DNA from: Synechococcus sp. JA-3-3Ab
GTDB taxonomy: Bacteria; Cyanobacteriota; Cyanobacteriia; Thermostichales; Thermostichaceae
DNA length: 64,000 bases
Assembly (NCBI RefSeq): GCF_000013205.1
Contig: NC_007775.1
Location: 1,918,501 to 1,982,500, forward strand
Reading direction: 5' to 3'
Every line of letters begins with the position of its first letter. Within the stretch, counting starts at the first letter, position 1. Positions 44,840 to 53,152 of this stretch are shown one piece after another. Made by a program: the position numbers and the translations under genes. Under the pieces are notes generated by a model that worked only from the letters and a program-made list of their open reading frames with translations, was not told where the DNA came from and did not search any database.

Positions 44840-45403
44840 CTAGGGAGCGGCTGCAGCGGCAGGCTGCGCTTCGCCGCCAGGGACGACGGTACTCAGCAAA
44901 ATCAGGATATCGCGATACTCCACCTGATCCGGCCCGCGGCGGGGGGATCCCACTTGGATGACCGCCTGCTGGGGCGGCCTGTCGGGGCGAGGGGGAGACT
45001 CGAACACCAGCGTGCGGATGCCGCCGGCCTGCTCGAGATCGGAGAGGAGATCCCAGCCCCGGCCCCAGAGGGTGCGGCGGTAGTAGGCGGCGATCTCCGA
45101 GAGAGGTTGAGAGGTCTGCAAAATCAGGGAGGCAAGCCCTCCTTCCTGATCCCAAATTTGCCCCGAAGAGATGACGGTGGCGTCGGGCAAGCGCAACTGG
45201 TGCGGGAAGTGGGGAGGGAGAGCGCGGGTATCGCCCACGGAAGCCTCAAAATGGGTGCCATCTTCGCCGATGTGGCGCAGCACCGGATCCGGGGGGGCAG
45301 CTTCGGAAGGAGATGCGTCTGGCCAAGGGCGACAGGCAGCCAACAACGCTAGCGACAGCCAAGCCAGAAGTTGCACCTGACCTGGGCAAAAATGTCCTCT
45401 CAT
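44840..45403 (-). CDS. Hypothetical lipoprotein
   Basis: 187 residues. The N-terminus has a lipoprotein signal, with LALLAACRP as the lipobox (Cys about residue 24). The mature part is Pro/Ala-rich at both ends, with a folded middle including LSEIAAYYRRTLWGRGWDLLS. I do not recognise the family. It heads a likely three-gene unit with the SRPBCC and peroxiredoxin genes. It is probably anchored on the periplasmic face. Confidence 0.65.
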   Translation of the reverse strand: MRGHFCPGQVQLLAWLSLALLAACRPWPDASPSEAAPPDPVLRHIGEDGTHFEASVGDTRALPPHFPHQLRLPDATVISSGQIWDQEGGLASLILQTSQPLSEIAAYYRRTLWGRGWDLLSDLEQAGGIRTLVFESPPRPDRPPQQAVIQVGSPRRGPDQVEYRDILILLSTVVPGGEAQPAAAAAP

Positions 45404-45527
45404 CGCATAGCCAGGGATCCCTCAGTGGGTTATAGCGGATCCCCATTCCTCCCCACAACCCGTTAGCAGGGATAGCAGGACCCCTCGAGCTGCACAAGCG
45501 GCAACTGCACAGCCTAAGATAGGTTCT

Positions 45528-45612
45528 GGAGAGGTGTCCGAGTGGTTTAAGGAAGCAGTCTTGAAAACTGTCGTGGCGCAAGCCACCGTGGGTTCGAATC
45601 CCACCCTCTCCG
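45528..45612 (+). tRNA. tRNA-Ser (anticodon UGA)
   Basis: 85 nt. Acceptor GGAGAGG pairs with CCTCTCC; discriminator G at 45612. The anticodon loop CTTGAAA (45560-45566) gives TGA at 45562-45564, reading UCA and other serine codons. The long variable arm (GTCGTGGCGCAAGCCACC region) is typical of class II tRNA-Ser, and the T-arm has GGTTCGAATCC. The 3' CCA is not encoded. Confidence 0.95.
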
Positions 45613-45717
45613 TCAAATCAAGTTTGCCGCAGGAAGACCATCCAGACCTAGCTGGATTCCCTTGTCTCAGTTCCCAGAGGTTTGTTTTCAGAGGCAGCCG
45701 GCCAGAGGCCGCGGCAG

Positions 45718-46527
45718 CTAGGATCCACTCTCAGCAGGATGAGGATCCTCTTTTTTTGGGGGTTCTCGAGGAGAAGATTTTTGGCTCCACTGGAGTTGTC
45801 GCAGGATCCCGCGTAACAGGGCCACCTCGGACACGATCAGGCCGGCGCGGTGAAAGAGGGCGCGCAGCTTGAGCATCTTGCGGCGAGCGGTGTGGGGGTG
45901 CAGGTAGCCAATTTGCAGCAACAGCGCCTCCAGGTGGCCGAAAAAACCCTCCAGCAGCTCGAAGGGAGCCGGCTTTGAGATCCCAGAGCTGGTCACTGGC
46001 GGGGGAAGATTCTGGCAGAGGAGGGTGCGCAGCTCGTAGCAACAGATGCCCACTGCCTGGGCCAAGTTCAGGGAAGGGTAGGCCGGATCGGTGGGGATCT
46101 GGATCTGGCGATGGCAGAGGGCCAGCTCTTCGTTGCTCAAGCCCCGATCTTCAGGGCCAAACACCAGAGCGGCAGGGCCGGCAGCCAGCAGCTCCGGGAA
46201 AGCCTGGCGGGGAGACTGAATTTGCCATTCGGGCGGGTAGGGCTCGCGGCGGCCTGCTGTCCCGAATACCTGCACACATCCCTGAAGGGCCTCGGCTAAG
46301 GTTGGCACCTGCCGGGCTTGGCGGAGCAAGTCCGTCGCATGCACGGCCATGGTGACTGCTTCTGCGTCGAGGGGATCGCATTGGGGATCCACCAACACCC
46401 ACTGCCGCAGGCCCATGTTTTTCATCACGCGGGCAATGGCCCCGAGATTGCGCGGCCCTGCCGGCCGCACTAACACAAGGCGTACCTGCGCCAATCGCTC
46501 CTGAGCCCAGTTGGACGATGCCGGCAT
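45718..46527 (-). CDS. trmJ: TrmJ/SpoU-family RNA methyltransferase
   Basis: 269 residues. The SPOUT trefoil-knot motifs are present: VLVRPAGPRNLGAIARVMKNMGL, LVFGPEDRGLSNEEL, and PSLNLAQAVGICCYEL. This order and size fit TrmJ, which 2'-O-methylates position 32 of tRNAs; a related SpoU role on rRNA is possible. The C-terminal part (helices with HPHTARRKMLKLRALFHRA) is the usual TrmJ extension. It is divergent from the lpxC-associated gene by about 66 bp. Confidence 0.85.
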   Translation of the reverse strand: MPASSNWAQERLAQVRLVLVRPAGPRNLGAIARVMKNMGLRQWVLVDPQCDPLDAEAVTMAVHATDLLRQARQVPTLAEALQGCVQVFGTAGRREPYPPEWQIQSPRQAFPELLAAGPAALVFGPEDRGLSNEELALCHRQIQIPTDPAYPSLNLAQAVGICCYELRTLLCQNLPPPVTSSGISKPAPFELLEGFFGHLEALLLQIGYLHPHTARRKMLKLRALFHRAGLIVSEVALLRGILRQLQWSQKSSPREPPKKEDPHPAESGS

Positions 46528-46593
46528 TGCTCAGAAATCGCAGATAGGGATCCCCTAAAGTAGAGGAGTTAGATCTTGTCATAGATTGCGCCG

Positions 46594-47169
46594 ATGGGAT
46601 CCGCCTACCGCCGTTGGCTGAGTTGGATGTGCCTATTGCTGCTGGGGTGCTGCTGGGGATCCCCAGCCTTGGCTGCCCATTCGTCGCTCTCCCCAGCAGC
46701 AGAGCCGACTCAGGTGTCGCCCCAGCTCGTTCGCGATAGCGGTGCGGAGCACTTTTCTCTGGCCGAGGCGCGACAGCGGCTGGAAGCCATTGCCGAGGCC
46801 ATGCGCTCGATCCGCCTATGCAGCCGCCCCAACTGCCGTTACCGCGATATCTCCGTCGAGGTTCGACCCATAGCAGGAGCCGAGCCGCCGGAGTACGAGG
46901 GCCGCATCGACGCCGCCATCGACCGCCCCTCCGGTAGCTTGGACAGGGCCCACTACCGGCTGCGATTTCGGGGGGGGCGTTGGCAGTTGTTGGGGGGGGA
47001 AGAGGTTTCCGATGTCTCCTCGTTTTTCTTTGAGGGAGATACTTACGAGGTGTTCAGCGCCTACGGCAGTCGCAAAGGCAAATTGGCAGACGCCAGCAGC
47101 AGCCTGCGCGTTGGCTATCGGGAACTCTACTATCGCGTTTTCGACCGGGGCCAAGAGCGTTGGCCATAG
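46594..47169 (+). CDS. Exported hypothetical protein upstream of lpxC
   Basis: 191 residues. An N-terminal signal (WLSWMCLLLLGCCWGSPALA, cleavage likely after ALA) leads to a soluble region with two Cys in RLCSRPNCRYRD and beta-strand-like repeats. Its family is not recognised. It ends 6 bp before lpxC, so it is probably in the lpxC operon and may share regulation with outer-membrane synthesis (inference from position only). Confidence 0.65.
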   Translation: MGSAYRRWLSWMCLLLLGCCWGSPALAAHSSLSPAAEPTQVSPQLVRDSGAEHFSLAEARQRLEAIAEAMRSIRLCSRPNCRYRDISVEVRPIAGAEPPEYEGRIDAAIDRPSGSLDRAHYRLRFRGGRWQLLGGEEVSDVSSFFFEGDTYEVFSAYGSRKGKLADASSSLRVGYRELYYRVFDRGQERWP

Positions 47170-47175
47170 AGACCT

Positions 47176-48087
47176 ATGAGAGAACAACAACACACCTTGG
47201 CCAGCTCTATTTCCCTAGAGGGGGTGGGCCTGCACACCGGCCTGCCGGTTCGCTGTAGCCTGCATCCGGCCCCTGCCAGCAGCGGTCGAGTCTTTGTGCG
47301 GGTGGATCAGCGGGGCTCCCCTCCCATCCCCGCTCGGTTGGGATCCCTGGCCCCTGCCGCTCTCTGCACCCGTCTACAGCAGGGATCCCCCCCTGTCCAG
47401 GTGCAGACGGTGGAACACTTGTTGGCCGCTCTTTACGTGCTGGGCATCGACAACTGCCGCATCGAGGTGGAGGGGCCGGAGCTGCCGATTCTGGATGGCT
47501 CCGCCCTGCCCTTTGTGGAGGCCGTTGCCCAAGCCGGGATCCTGGCCCAGGAGCAGCCGGCCCTGCTGGGGGTGATCCAGGAGCCGGTCACGGTCTGGGC
47601 AGGGGAAGCCTTTGTCAGCGCCGTGCCCTACCCCGGGTTTCGCTTTACCTATGGCATCGATTTTGCCGACTGCCCTATCGGCCAACAGTGGCTGAGCTGG
47701 CGGGAGAACAGGGCGGACTTTGTCCAATCCATTGCCCCGGCCCGCACCTTCGCCCGCCAACAGGATGCGGAGCTGGCCCACCAACAGGGGCTGATTCAGG
47801 GGGGCAGCTTGGAAAATGCTATCGTCTGCAGCAAAACCGAGTGGTTGGGGCCGTTGCGCTTCCCGGATGAGCCGGTGCGCCATAAGCTGATAGATTTACT
47901 AGGAGATCTCAGCTTGTTGGGCTGCCGCTTGCAGGGGCACATTGTGGCCTACAAGGCGGGCCACGCCCTCCACCACCGTTTGGCTGAGCAGTTGCTCAAG
48001 AGTGGATCCCTGCAGGTGGAGCCAGCTCAAGAGCAAGCAAGGGATCCCCTTTGCCTCGGTGGGGTGGAATCTCGCTCTTCGTTTTGA
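47176..48087 (+). CDS. lpxC: UDP-3-O-acyl-N-acetylglucosamine deacetylase LpxC
   Basis: 303 residues. Zinc ligands and catalytic residues can be placed: H81 (VEHLLAAL), H236 and D240 (HKLIDLLGDL), and H263 (GHALHHRL), at almost the same numbers as in E. coli LpxC (79, 238, 242, 265). ASSISLEGVGLHTG and LDGSALPFVEA are further markers. It does the committed step of lipid A synthesis in the cytoplasm. It is separated from fabZ by a tnpB-only transposon. Confidence 0.96.
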   Translation: MREQQHTLASSISLEGVGLHTGLPVRCSLHPAPASSGRVFVRVDQRGSPPIPARLGSLAPAALCTRLQQGSPPVQVQTVEHLLAALYVLGIDNCRIEVEGPELPILDGSALPFVEAVAQAGILAQEQPALLGVIQEPVTVWAGEAFVSAVPYPGFRFTYGIDFADCPIGQQWLSWRENRADFVQSIAPARTFARQQDAELAHQQGLIQGGSLENAIVCSKTEWLGPLRFPDEPVRHKLIDLLGDLSLLGCRLQGHIVAYKAGHALHHRLAEQLLKSGSLQVEPAQEQARDPLCLGGVESRSSF

Positions 48088-48167
48088 GGGGGATCCCGGC
48101 TGCTGGGATGGGTGAAAAGTTCCTGGCCTGCTGCAATTTCTCTGTGCGGCCTTGCTTTGGGTTCAAT

Positions 48168-48183
48168 GCCCGCCCATGCGGGC
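48168..48183 (+). terminator. Hairpin downstream of lpxC (terminator or left-end hairpin)
   Basis: GCCCGC, loop CCAT, GCGGGC followed by TTTAG. Six GC pairs and a short T-tract would stop transcription of lpxC, but the hairpin overlaps the left-end motif of the tnpB-only element, so it may be the transposase recognition hairpin instead. Confidence 0.45.
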
Positions 48184-48264
48184 TTTAGCTAATCCGCCGT
48201 TCGCGCTAGCGGGACGTAGTCCTGGAAGCCCCGCTCTGTACCCCCCAGTCCCCCAGCCCCCCAG

Positions 48265-48294
48265 TCCCCCCGTATACGGGGGGATATAGGGGGG
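48265..48294. repeat. GTATAC-centred palindromic element, intergenic copy
   Basis: TCCCCCCGTATACGGGGGG then ATATAGGGGGG: the same sequence as the 29-bp block inserted in tnpB copy 1 (5630-5658), apart from an extra G at the end. It follows a stretch of CCCCCCAGT repeats and is about 60 bp upstream of the tnpB start at 48355. Confidence 0.85.
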
Positions 48295-48354
48295 GCGGGC
48301 CGGTCAGAGTCAGGATGAGAGGCGGGAGCGTTCAACAGGTACAATGCATTCATC

Positions 48355-49581
48355 ATGAGAACCGCTTACCAGTACCGCTTGCGCCCTACTGCTAGCCAAG
48401 TCGCCCTGATGGGTGAGTGGCTGGAGCTGCTGCGTAAGCAGTACAACTATCGCCTGGCAGAACGGTTCAACGGGTGGGAGCAGAATCGCTGCAATATCCA
48501 TGCCTGCTCCTTGACGGTCTGCCATCTGCCTGAGTTGAAAGACAAGCCCGATTTCGACTCACAGAAACGAGACTTGGTAAACACAAAGGCTCTCTTCCCC
48601 GAATACCAAGCGATTCATTCCCAGGTGCTCCAAGACTGTGTAGAACGAGTGCAAAGAGCGTTTGACCGATGGCTAAAAGGTGACTGTAACGGCAAGCGGG
48701 CAGGCAGGCCCAGGTTTAAGGGTGTTGGGCGGTATCGCTCCTTCACCTTCCCTCAGATGAAGCAGGACTGCATTCGAGGGCAGTTTATCCATCTGCCCAA
48801 AATTGGGCCGGTCAAGCTGGTCCAACACCGTCCTTTGCCTGAGGGGTTTGTTATCAAAACGGCCACCATCACCCGCAAGGTGGATGGGTGGTACGTCACC
48901 TTGAGTTTGCAGGATTCGTCTGTCCCGGAATGGAGCCCTGACACGCCAACGTGGGAAAACACGATGGGGATAGACCTGGGGCTAAGCTCTTTCTTGGTCA
49001 CCGATGAGGGTGAGGCGGTTGAGGTTCCTCAGCATTACCGTAGGGCGCAAAAGCCCCTCAAGCGGCTGCAACGGTCTGTATCGCGCAAGCAGAAGAGGCC
49101 AAACCGCTACCAGAAAGCGGTCAAGAGGTTGAGCAAGGCACATCAGAAAGTAGCCAACCAGCGCCGAGATTTTCACCACAAAACTGCCCGCAAACTTTTG
49201 CAGACAAGAAAGCACATAGCCCATGAGGCGTTGGACATCAAAGGTCTGGCGAGGACTCGACTGGCCAAATCTGTGCATGATGCTGGGTGGGGGCAGTTCC
49301 TGCAAATTCTGGCAGCCAAGGCTGAAAGAGCTGGGCTGTTGACGATTGCAGGGGATCCCCGCGGCAGCAGTCAAGGGTGCTCGGGGTGTGGTCGTGAGGT
49401 GCCCAAAAAGCTGCATGAGCGGTGGCACGATTGCCCCTCCTGCGGGCTAAGGCTGTCACGGGATCACAACTCGGCGCGAGTTATCAAATCCAGAGCGGTG
49501 GGGCGTCCCGTTCTTCAAGCTCAGGAAATGTCCTGCCATTGGGCAGGAGTCACTGTTGGCGAAGCGTGGCGTAAGCCATGA
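48355..49581 (+). CDS. tnpB: IS605-family TnpB (stand-alone)
   Basis: 408 residues. It is a distant relative of the other two IS605 TnpBs (same [18 protein letters not shown] opening pattern). RuvC residues: Asp in GIDLGLSSF, Glu in [18 protein letters not shown], and Asp in [11 protein letters not shown]. The zinc pairs are CSGC and CPSC. All look intact. No tnpA accompanies it. It should make an RNA-guided nuclease using its own right-end RNA. Confidence 0.92.
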   Translation: MRTAYQYRLRPTASQVALMGEWLELLRKQYNYRLAERFNGWEQNRCNIHACSLTVCHLPELKDKPDFDSQKRDLVNTKALFPEYQAIHSQVLQDCVERVQRAFDRWLKGDCNGKRAGRPRFKGVGRYRSFTFPQMKQDCIRGQFIHLPKIGPVKLVQHRPLPEGFVIKTATITRKVDGWYVTLSLQDSSVPEWSPDTPTWENTMGIDLGLSSFLVTDEGEAVEVPQHYRRAQKPLKRLQRSVSRKQKRPNRYQKAVKRLSKAHQKVANQRRDFHHKTARKLLQTRKHIAHEALDIKGLARTRLAKSVHDAGWGQFLQILAAKAERAGLLTIAGDPRGSSQGCSGCGREVPKKLHERWHDCPSCGLRLSRDHNSARVIKSRAVGRPVLQAQEMSCHWAGVTVGEAWRKP

Positions 49582-49586
49582 AGCCT

Positions 49587-49611
49587 GCACTCTATGCGTC
49601 AGCATGAGTGC
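49587..49611 (+). ncRNA. Right-end hairpin of the tnpB-only element; candidate guide-RNA scaffold
   Basis: GCACTC-T-ATGC, loop GTCA, GCAT-GAGTGC forms a ten-pair stem with one bulge. The GTCA tetraloop and the following GCGGGAG are shared with the right ends of the complete IS copies. RNA is inferred from the family. Confidence 0.5.
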
Positions 49612-49660
49612 GGGAGTACGTCACGGTTTCACGGTTTGTCTTCTGGCTCTGTGGGTTACT

Positions 49661-50161
49661 ATGTCCTCTGATGTCTCTCCTCCACCTCTTCTCTCGGCTG
49701 AAGCAGCTGCCCAGTTGGCAACCGCTCCCCCCGTCTTCACCACGGATCAAATCCTGGAGATCCTGCCCCATCGCTACCCTTTTTTGCTGGTGGATCGCGT
49801 GGTGGAGTATCAACCAGGGCAACGGGCGGTGGGCCTGAAAAACGTCACCTTCAACGAGCCCTTTTTCCAGGGGCACTTCCCCAACCGACCGATCATGCCC
49901 GGCGTTCTGATCGTCGAGGCCATGGCGCAGTTGGGGGGGATCGTGTTGACCAAGTTGCCGGATGTGGCTGGGCGGTTGGCTCTCTTTGCCGGCATCGATG
50001 GCGTTCGCTTCCGCCGCCCCGTGCTGCCGGGGGATCAGTTGCTGCTGTCAGCCAATTTGCTCACCATCCGGCAAAAACGCATCGGCAAGATGTTTTGTCG
50101 GGCCCAGGTGGGGGGACAGTTGGTGACCGAAGGGGAGCTGATGTTCTCCCTGGTGGATTGA
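49661..50161 (+). CDS. fabZ: (3R)-hydroxyacyl-ACP dehydratase FabZ
   Basis: 166 residues from ATG 49661. The hot-dog-fold active site is seen: H72 in [15 protein letters not shown] and E86 in [11 protein letters not shown], plus [15 protein letters not shown]. It removes water from hydroxyacyl-ACP during fatty-acid and lipid A acyl chain synthesis. The frame also reads back into the right end of the tnpB-only element (to 49556), but those residues are transposon sequence, not FabZ. Second gene of the lpx cluster. Confidence 0.94.
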   Translation: MSSDVSPPPLLSAEAAAQLATAPPVFTTDQILEILPHRYPFLLVDRVVEYQPGQRAVGLKNVTFNEPFFQGHFPNRPIMPGVLIVEAMAQLGGIVLTKLPDVAGRLALFAGIDGVRFRRPVLPGDQLLLSANLLTIRQKRIGKMFCRAQVGGQLVTEGELMFSLVD

Positions 50162-50329
50162 TGGGCCAACAGCGGCCAGCAGCGGGGCCTTTGGCGCTCC
50201 GCAACCGCGGGGCAAGTGGGGGGTGGCCATCTGTTTTCCCCATCAGAACCTCCGGGGTACTCCCGCCACAGCGCAGCTTGGCGGGTGGGGGATAGGCGGT
50301 GAGACGAAGGGGTTCAATGCCCCTGAGTC

Positions 50330-50737
50330 TCACAATCTGGGCGTTGCCTGCTGCTCAACATACTTCTTCAACTCCTCAACGGTGACCCCACCACAAGAGG
50401 CAACAAAATAGGCCCCTGTCCAAAATACAGGCTTGCTGTAGAACCGTGCCACCTCTGTGGCGAACTCTTTGCGAATCAACCGGCTGGAGACTGTTTTCAG
50501 GTTGTTCACCAGCTTCGAGACCTGAACATCCGGCGGAAAACTCACCAACAGATGCACATGATCCGCCTCACCGTTGAACTCCACCAAGGAACAGCACCAC
50601 TTTTGGCAGGTCGCTCGAAATATATCTTCCAGCCTCTGCAACATTGGAGCAGTTATCACCCGACGACGGTACTTTGTCACCAGCACCAAGTGGATTTGTA
50701 GGCTGTAAACAGAACGATGGCCTATGTTGTAGCTCGT
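50330..50737 (-). pseudogene. tnpA: IS200/IS605 TnpA copy 2, start codon lost (ATG to ACG)
   Basis: The same transposase as at 4040-4447 with DHVHLL and the tyrosine in KKYVEQQ intact. The codon at 50735-50737 that starts copy 1 is ACG here, and one internal Arg has become Cys (QKWCCSL). The nearest in-frame alternative is a TTG near 50806, inside the start of tnpB, and no ATG or GTG is better placed. Expression is therefore probably poor or absent, and this copy may depend on copy 1. ACG starts can work weakly, so it may not be dead. Confidence 0.75.
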
Positions 50738-50761
50738 TGCGCTAAATGCTAGAACCGTCTC

Positions 50762-52033
50762 ATGATTATCACCTACGAGTACCGGATCCTGCCCAGCGAC
50801 GACCAAGCCGCTCTGATGACCGAGTGGCTGGAATTGTTGCGGCGGCAGTGGAACGACGCTCTGGGGCAGAGACTGGATTGGCTGACCGCAACCCGTTGTC
50901 CAATTGACCGCTGCAGCCTTGTCTCTTGTCCGTTGCCTGTGTCAGAAGCTCCGCTGGAGCCGAATTATTATCGGCAGGCGGGATCCCTCAAACAAATCAA
51001 GCAACTGTTCCCGGCCTACCGGGGCATTTACGCCGAGGTGCTGCAGCAAAACTTGATGCGGCTGGACAAGGCGTGGAAAGCGTGGCAGGTGCCGGATAGC
51101 ACAGGCAAGCGGCGGGGGCGGCCCCGCTTCAAAAAAGCGGGGGAGTTGAGATCCTTCACATTCCCCCGCATCAATTGCCCCAAGGCGGGAGCGCATCTGG
51201 AAGGGGAGACTCTGCGGCTGAGCAAGATTGGCTCGCTGCCTGTGGTGCTGCACCGCCCCTTACCAGAGGGGTTTGTGCCCAAAACCTGCACAGTGGTGCG
51301 CAAGGCCGATGGGTGGTATGTCTGCATTACTTTGGAGGACAAAAGCGTTCCTCTCCCAGAGCCTGTGCCGATCAAAAAGGCGGTGGGCATTGATGTGGGA
51401 TTGGATAGGTTTCTCACCACCAGCGATGGGGAGGTGGTGCCTATCCCGCGGTACTACCGCCAAGCTCAAAAGCACTTGGCCCGACAGCAGCGGCAACTGA
51501 GCCGCAAGGTGAAGGGATCCGCCAACTGGAAGAGACAAGCCACGAAAGTTGCTTGTTTGCAGTTGCACGTTGCCCGACAACGCAAAGCGTTCCACTACCA
51601 AGTGGCGCACTGGCTGGTGGGGCAATACGACCTGTTGGTGGTGGAGGATCTCAACGTCCGAGGGCTGGCACGGACTCGGTTGGCTAAATCGATTTTGGAT
51701 GCGGCTTGGGGACGATTTCTTGACATTCTGACAGCAGTGGCGGTCAAACGCGGCAAACAGGTGTTGAGAGTGGATCCCCGTGGTACGTCCCAAAATTGTT
51801 GTGTTTGTGAGGAGCGTGTTCCCAAGGCCTTGTCGGAACGGGTGCATGATTGCCCCCGTTGCGGGTCGTGGGACAGAGACTTGAACGCTGCTATCGAGAT
51901 TTTGAAGCGAGGACTCAGGGCGGTGGGACTGCCGCTCTCTGGCTGTGGAGGATCCTGGTTTACCAGTCCGTTGAAGCAGCAACTCCGGGAAGTGATTCCC
52001 GGAAGCTCCCGTCTACAGCCCGTCAGGGCTTAG
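50762..52033 (+). CDS. tnpB: IS605-family TnpB copy 2 (full-length C-terminus)
   Basis: 423 residues. The catalytic blocks (GIDVGLDRF, VVEDLNVRGL, SWDRDLNAA) and zinc pairs (CCVC, CPRC) are the same as in copy 1. Without the 29-bp insertion the frame continues through GLPLSGCGGSWFTSPLK to the stop just before the right end, which is probably the original C-terminus. A handful of substitutions separate the copies (for example Pro to Ala, Ala to Val). It should be functional. Confidence 0.94.
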   Translation: MIITYEYRILPSDDQAALMTEWLELLRRQWNDALGQRLDWLTATRCPIDRCSLVSCPLPVSEAPLEPNYYRQAGSLKQIKQLFPAYRGIYAEVLQQNLMRLDKAWKAWQVPDSTGKRRGRPRFKKAGELRSFTFPRINCPKAGAHLEGETLRLSKIGSLPVVLHRPLPEGFVPKTCTVVRKADGWYVCITLEDKSVPLPEPVPIKKAVGIDVGLDRFLTTSDGEVVPIPRYYRQAQKHLARQQRQLSRKVKGSANWKRQATKVACLQLHVARQRKAFHYQVAHWLVGQYDLLVVEDLNVRGLARTRLAKSILDAAWGRFLDILTAVAVKRGKQVLRVDPRGTSQNCCVCEERVPKALSERVHDCPRCGSWDRDLNAAIEILKRGLRAVGLPLSGCGGSWFTSPLKQQLREVIPGSSRLQPVRA

Positions 52034-52039
52034 CGGGAG
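52006..52039 (+). ncRNA. Right-end hairpin of IS copy 2; likely guide-RNA scaffold
   Basis: CTCCCG 52006-52011 / CGGGAG 52034-52039 and AGCCC 52017-52021 / GGGCT 52026-52030 around GTCA: identical to copy 1. The bases after 52049 would form the guide and come from the fabZ-lpxA intergenic region. Confidence 0.5.
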
Positions 52040-52240
52040 AGGATGTCACCGAGGAGGAGCCCAGCGGAGGCAACTTGGCGTGGAAAGACCCTGCTAAAGT
52101 GTTGGGATAGGGGCATGTCAAGTGCTGCTTTCACCTCCCGGTCGGAGTTTCACAGCAGAGCGGTGGAGGATTGTGCCCTCCCCAAGCAAGCCCTAATCGC
52201 AGGGTTGGGAGCGTAGCTACATTTGCTGGCTAGGTTAGAA

Positions 52241-53152
52241 ATGAGTTCGTTGGCTTCAGCGGGATCCACTCCCAACTCCTCTGTTCGGATTCATCCCACA
52301 GCGGTGATCCATCCGAAGGCTGAGTTGCACGAGACGGTACAAGTTGGCCCCTATGCGGTTATCGGCGAGCATGTGCGCATTGGCGCCCGTACGGTGGTGG
52401 GGGCCCACGTGGTGATCGATGGTTGGACAGATATTGGCGAGGACAACCAGATTTTTCCGGGGGCGGTGCTGGGCACGGAGCCTCAGGATCTGAAGTACAG
52501 CGGCGCGCCCTCTCAGCTGGTGATCGGCAAGGGCAACCGCATCCGCGAGTTCGTCACCATCAACCGAGCCACCAATGAAGGGGAAGCGACGGTGGTCGGC
52601 GATCACAACCTGCTGATGGCCTACGTCCACGTCGCCCACAACTGCGTCATCGAAAATCAGGTGGTGATCACCAACGCTGTCTCCCTGGCTGGCCACATTC
52701 ACATTGAGTCGCAGGCGCGCATCGGCGGCATGGTCGGGCTCCACCAGTTTACCCGTGTGGGGCGCCTGGCTATGGTGGGGGCCATGAGCCGGGTGGATCG
52801 CGACGTGCCGCCTTACATGTTGGTGGAGGGGCACCCGGCCCGCATCCGGGGCCTTAACTTGGTGGGGTTGCGGCGAGCCAAGGGGATGGAGGGATCCCTG
52901 GCGGCCTTGCGGCAGGCCTACCGGCTGCTCTACCGTTCCGGTTTGCCCCTGGAAAAAGCGCTGCAAACGCTGCGGGAGAGTCTGCGAAGCGAGGGGGGCT
53001 CTAGCATCTTCTCCCTGCAGGGGAAAGAGCTGGTGGACGAGACGGGATCCCTGCTCCATCTGCTGCAATTTTTGGAAGATTCCCTTTCCCAACCCCAACG
53101 GCGCGGCCCTCTGCCGGCCTTGCGCCGCAGCAGAGAAGAGGACGACCTGTGA
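52241..53152 (+). CDS. lpxA: Acyl-ACP-UDP-N-acetylglucosamine O-acyltransferase LpxA
   Basis: 303 residues from ATG 52241 (a start six codons earlier is possible). The left-handed beta-helix of hexapeptide repeats is clear (IHPTAVIHPKAELHETVQVGP, VVGAHVVIDGWTDIG), with the LpxA-specific FVTINRATNEG, the catalytic His in AYVHVAHNC and the IGGMVGLHQFTRVG block. The C-terminal helical domain contains LRQAYRLLYR. It starts lipid A synthesis from UDP-GlcNAc. It overlaps lpxB by 4 bp. Confidence 0.95.
   Translation: MSSLASAGSTPNSSVRIHPTAVIHPKAELHETVQVGPYAVIGEHVRIGARTVVGAHVVIDGWTDIGEDNQIFPGAVLGTEPQDLKYSGAPSQLVIGKGNRIREFVTINRATNEGEATVVGDHNLLMAYVHVAHNCVIENQVVITNAVSLAGHIHIESQARIGGMVGLHQFTRVGRLAMVGAMSRVDRDVPPYMLVEGHPARIRGLNLVGLRRAKGMEGSLAALRQAYRLLYRSGLPLEKALQTLRESLRSEGGSSIFSLQGKELVDETGSLLHLLQFLEDSLSQPQRRGPLPALRRSREEDDL

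Larger units (their letters stand above)
48088..48354. other. lpxC downstream region with hairpin, C-rich repeats and element left end
   Basis: No gene. From left to right it has GGGATCCC just after lpxC, the motif GGGTTCAATGCCC (48159-48171) shared with the two complete IS copies, a hairpin (48168-48183), a short run of repeated CCCCCCAGT-type units (about 48241-48264), and a full copy of the GTATAC palindrome (48265-48294). Confidence 0.6.
48159..49624 (+). mobile_element. tnpB-only IS200/IS605-type (IS1341-like) element
   Basis: It has tnpB but no tnpA. The left part carries GGGTTCAATGCCC, found at 4020-4032 and 50310-50322 near the left ends of the complete copies. The right end (GCGGGAG ... 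GTCAC, ending at 49624) matches their right ends (GCGGGAG ... GTCAC), including a GTCA-loop hairpin. The left boundary is approximate and may be further left. It sits between lpxC and fabZ. Confidence 0.75.
50240..52049. mobile_element. IS200/IS605-family insertion sequence, copy 2
   Basis: About 1810 bp, nearly identical to copy 1 (3949-5788). Left-end hairpin CCCGCCA 50262-50268 / TGGCGGG 50279-50285; right-end hairpin at 52006-52039. It lacks the 29-bp palindrome in tnpB but has a changed tnpA start codon. It separates fabZ from lpxA, leaving about 80 and 190 bp of apparently native sequence on its sides. Confidence 0.92.

Noticed and set aside
49556-49660. N-terminal extension of fabZ
   Set aside because: It is translated from the right end of the tnpB-only element and is unlike FabZ; ATG 49661 gives the normal start.
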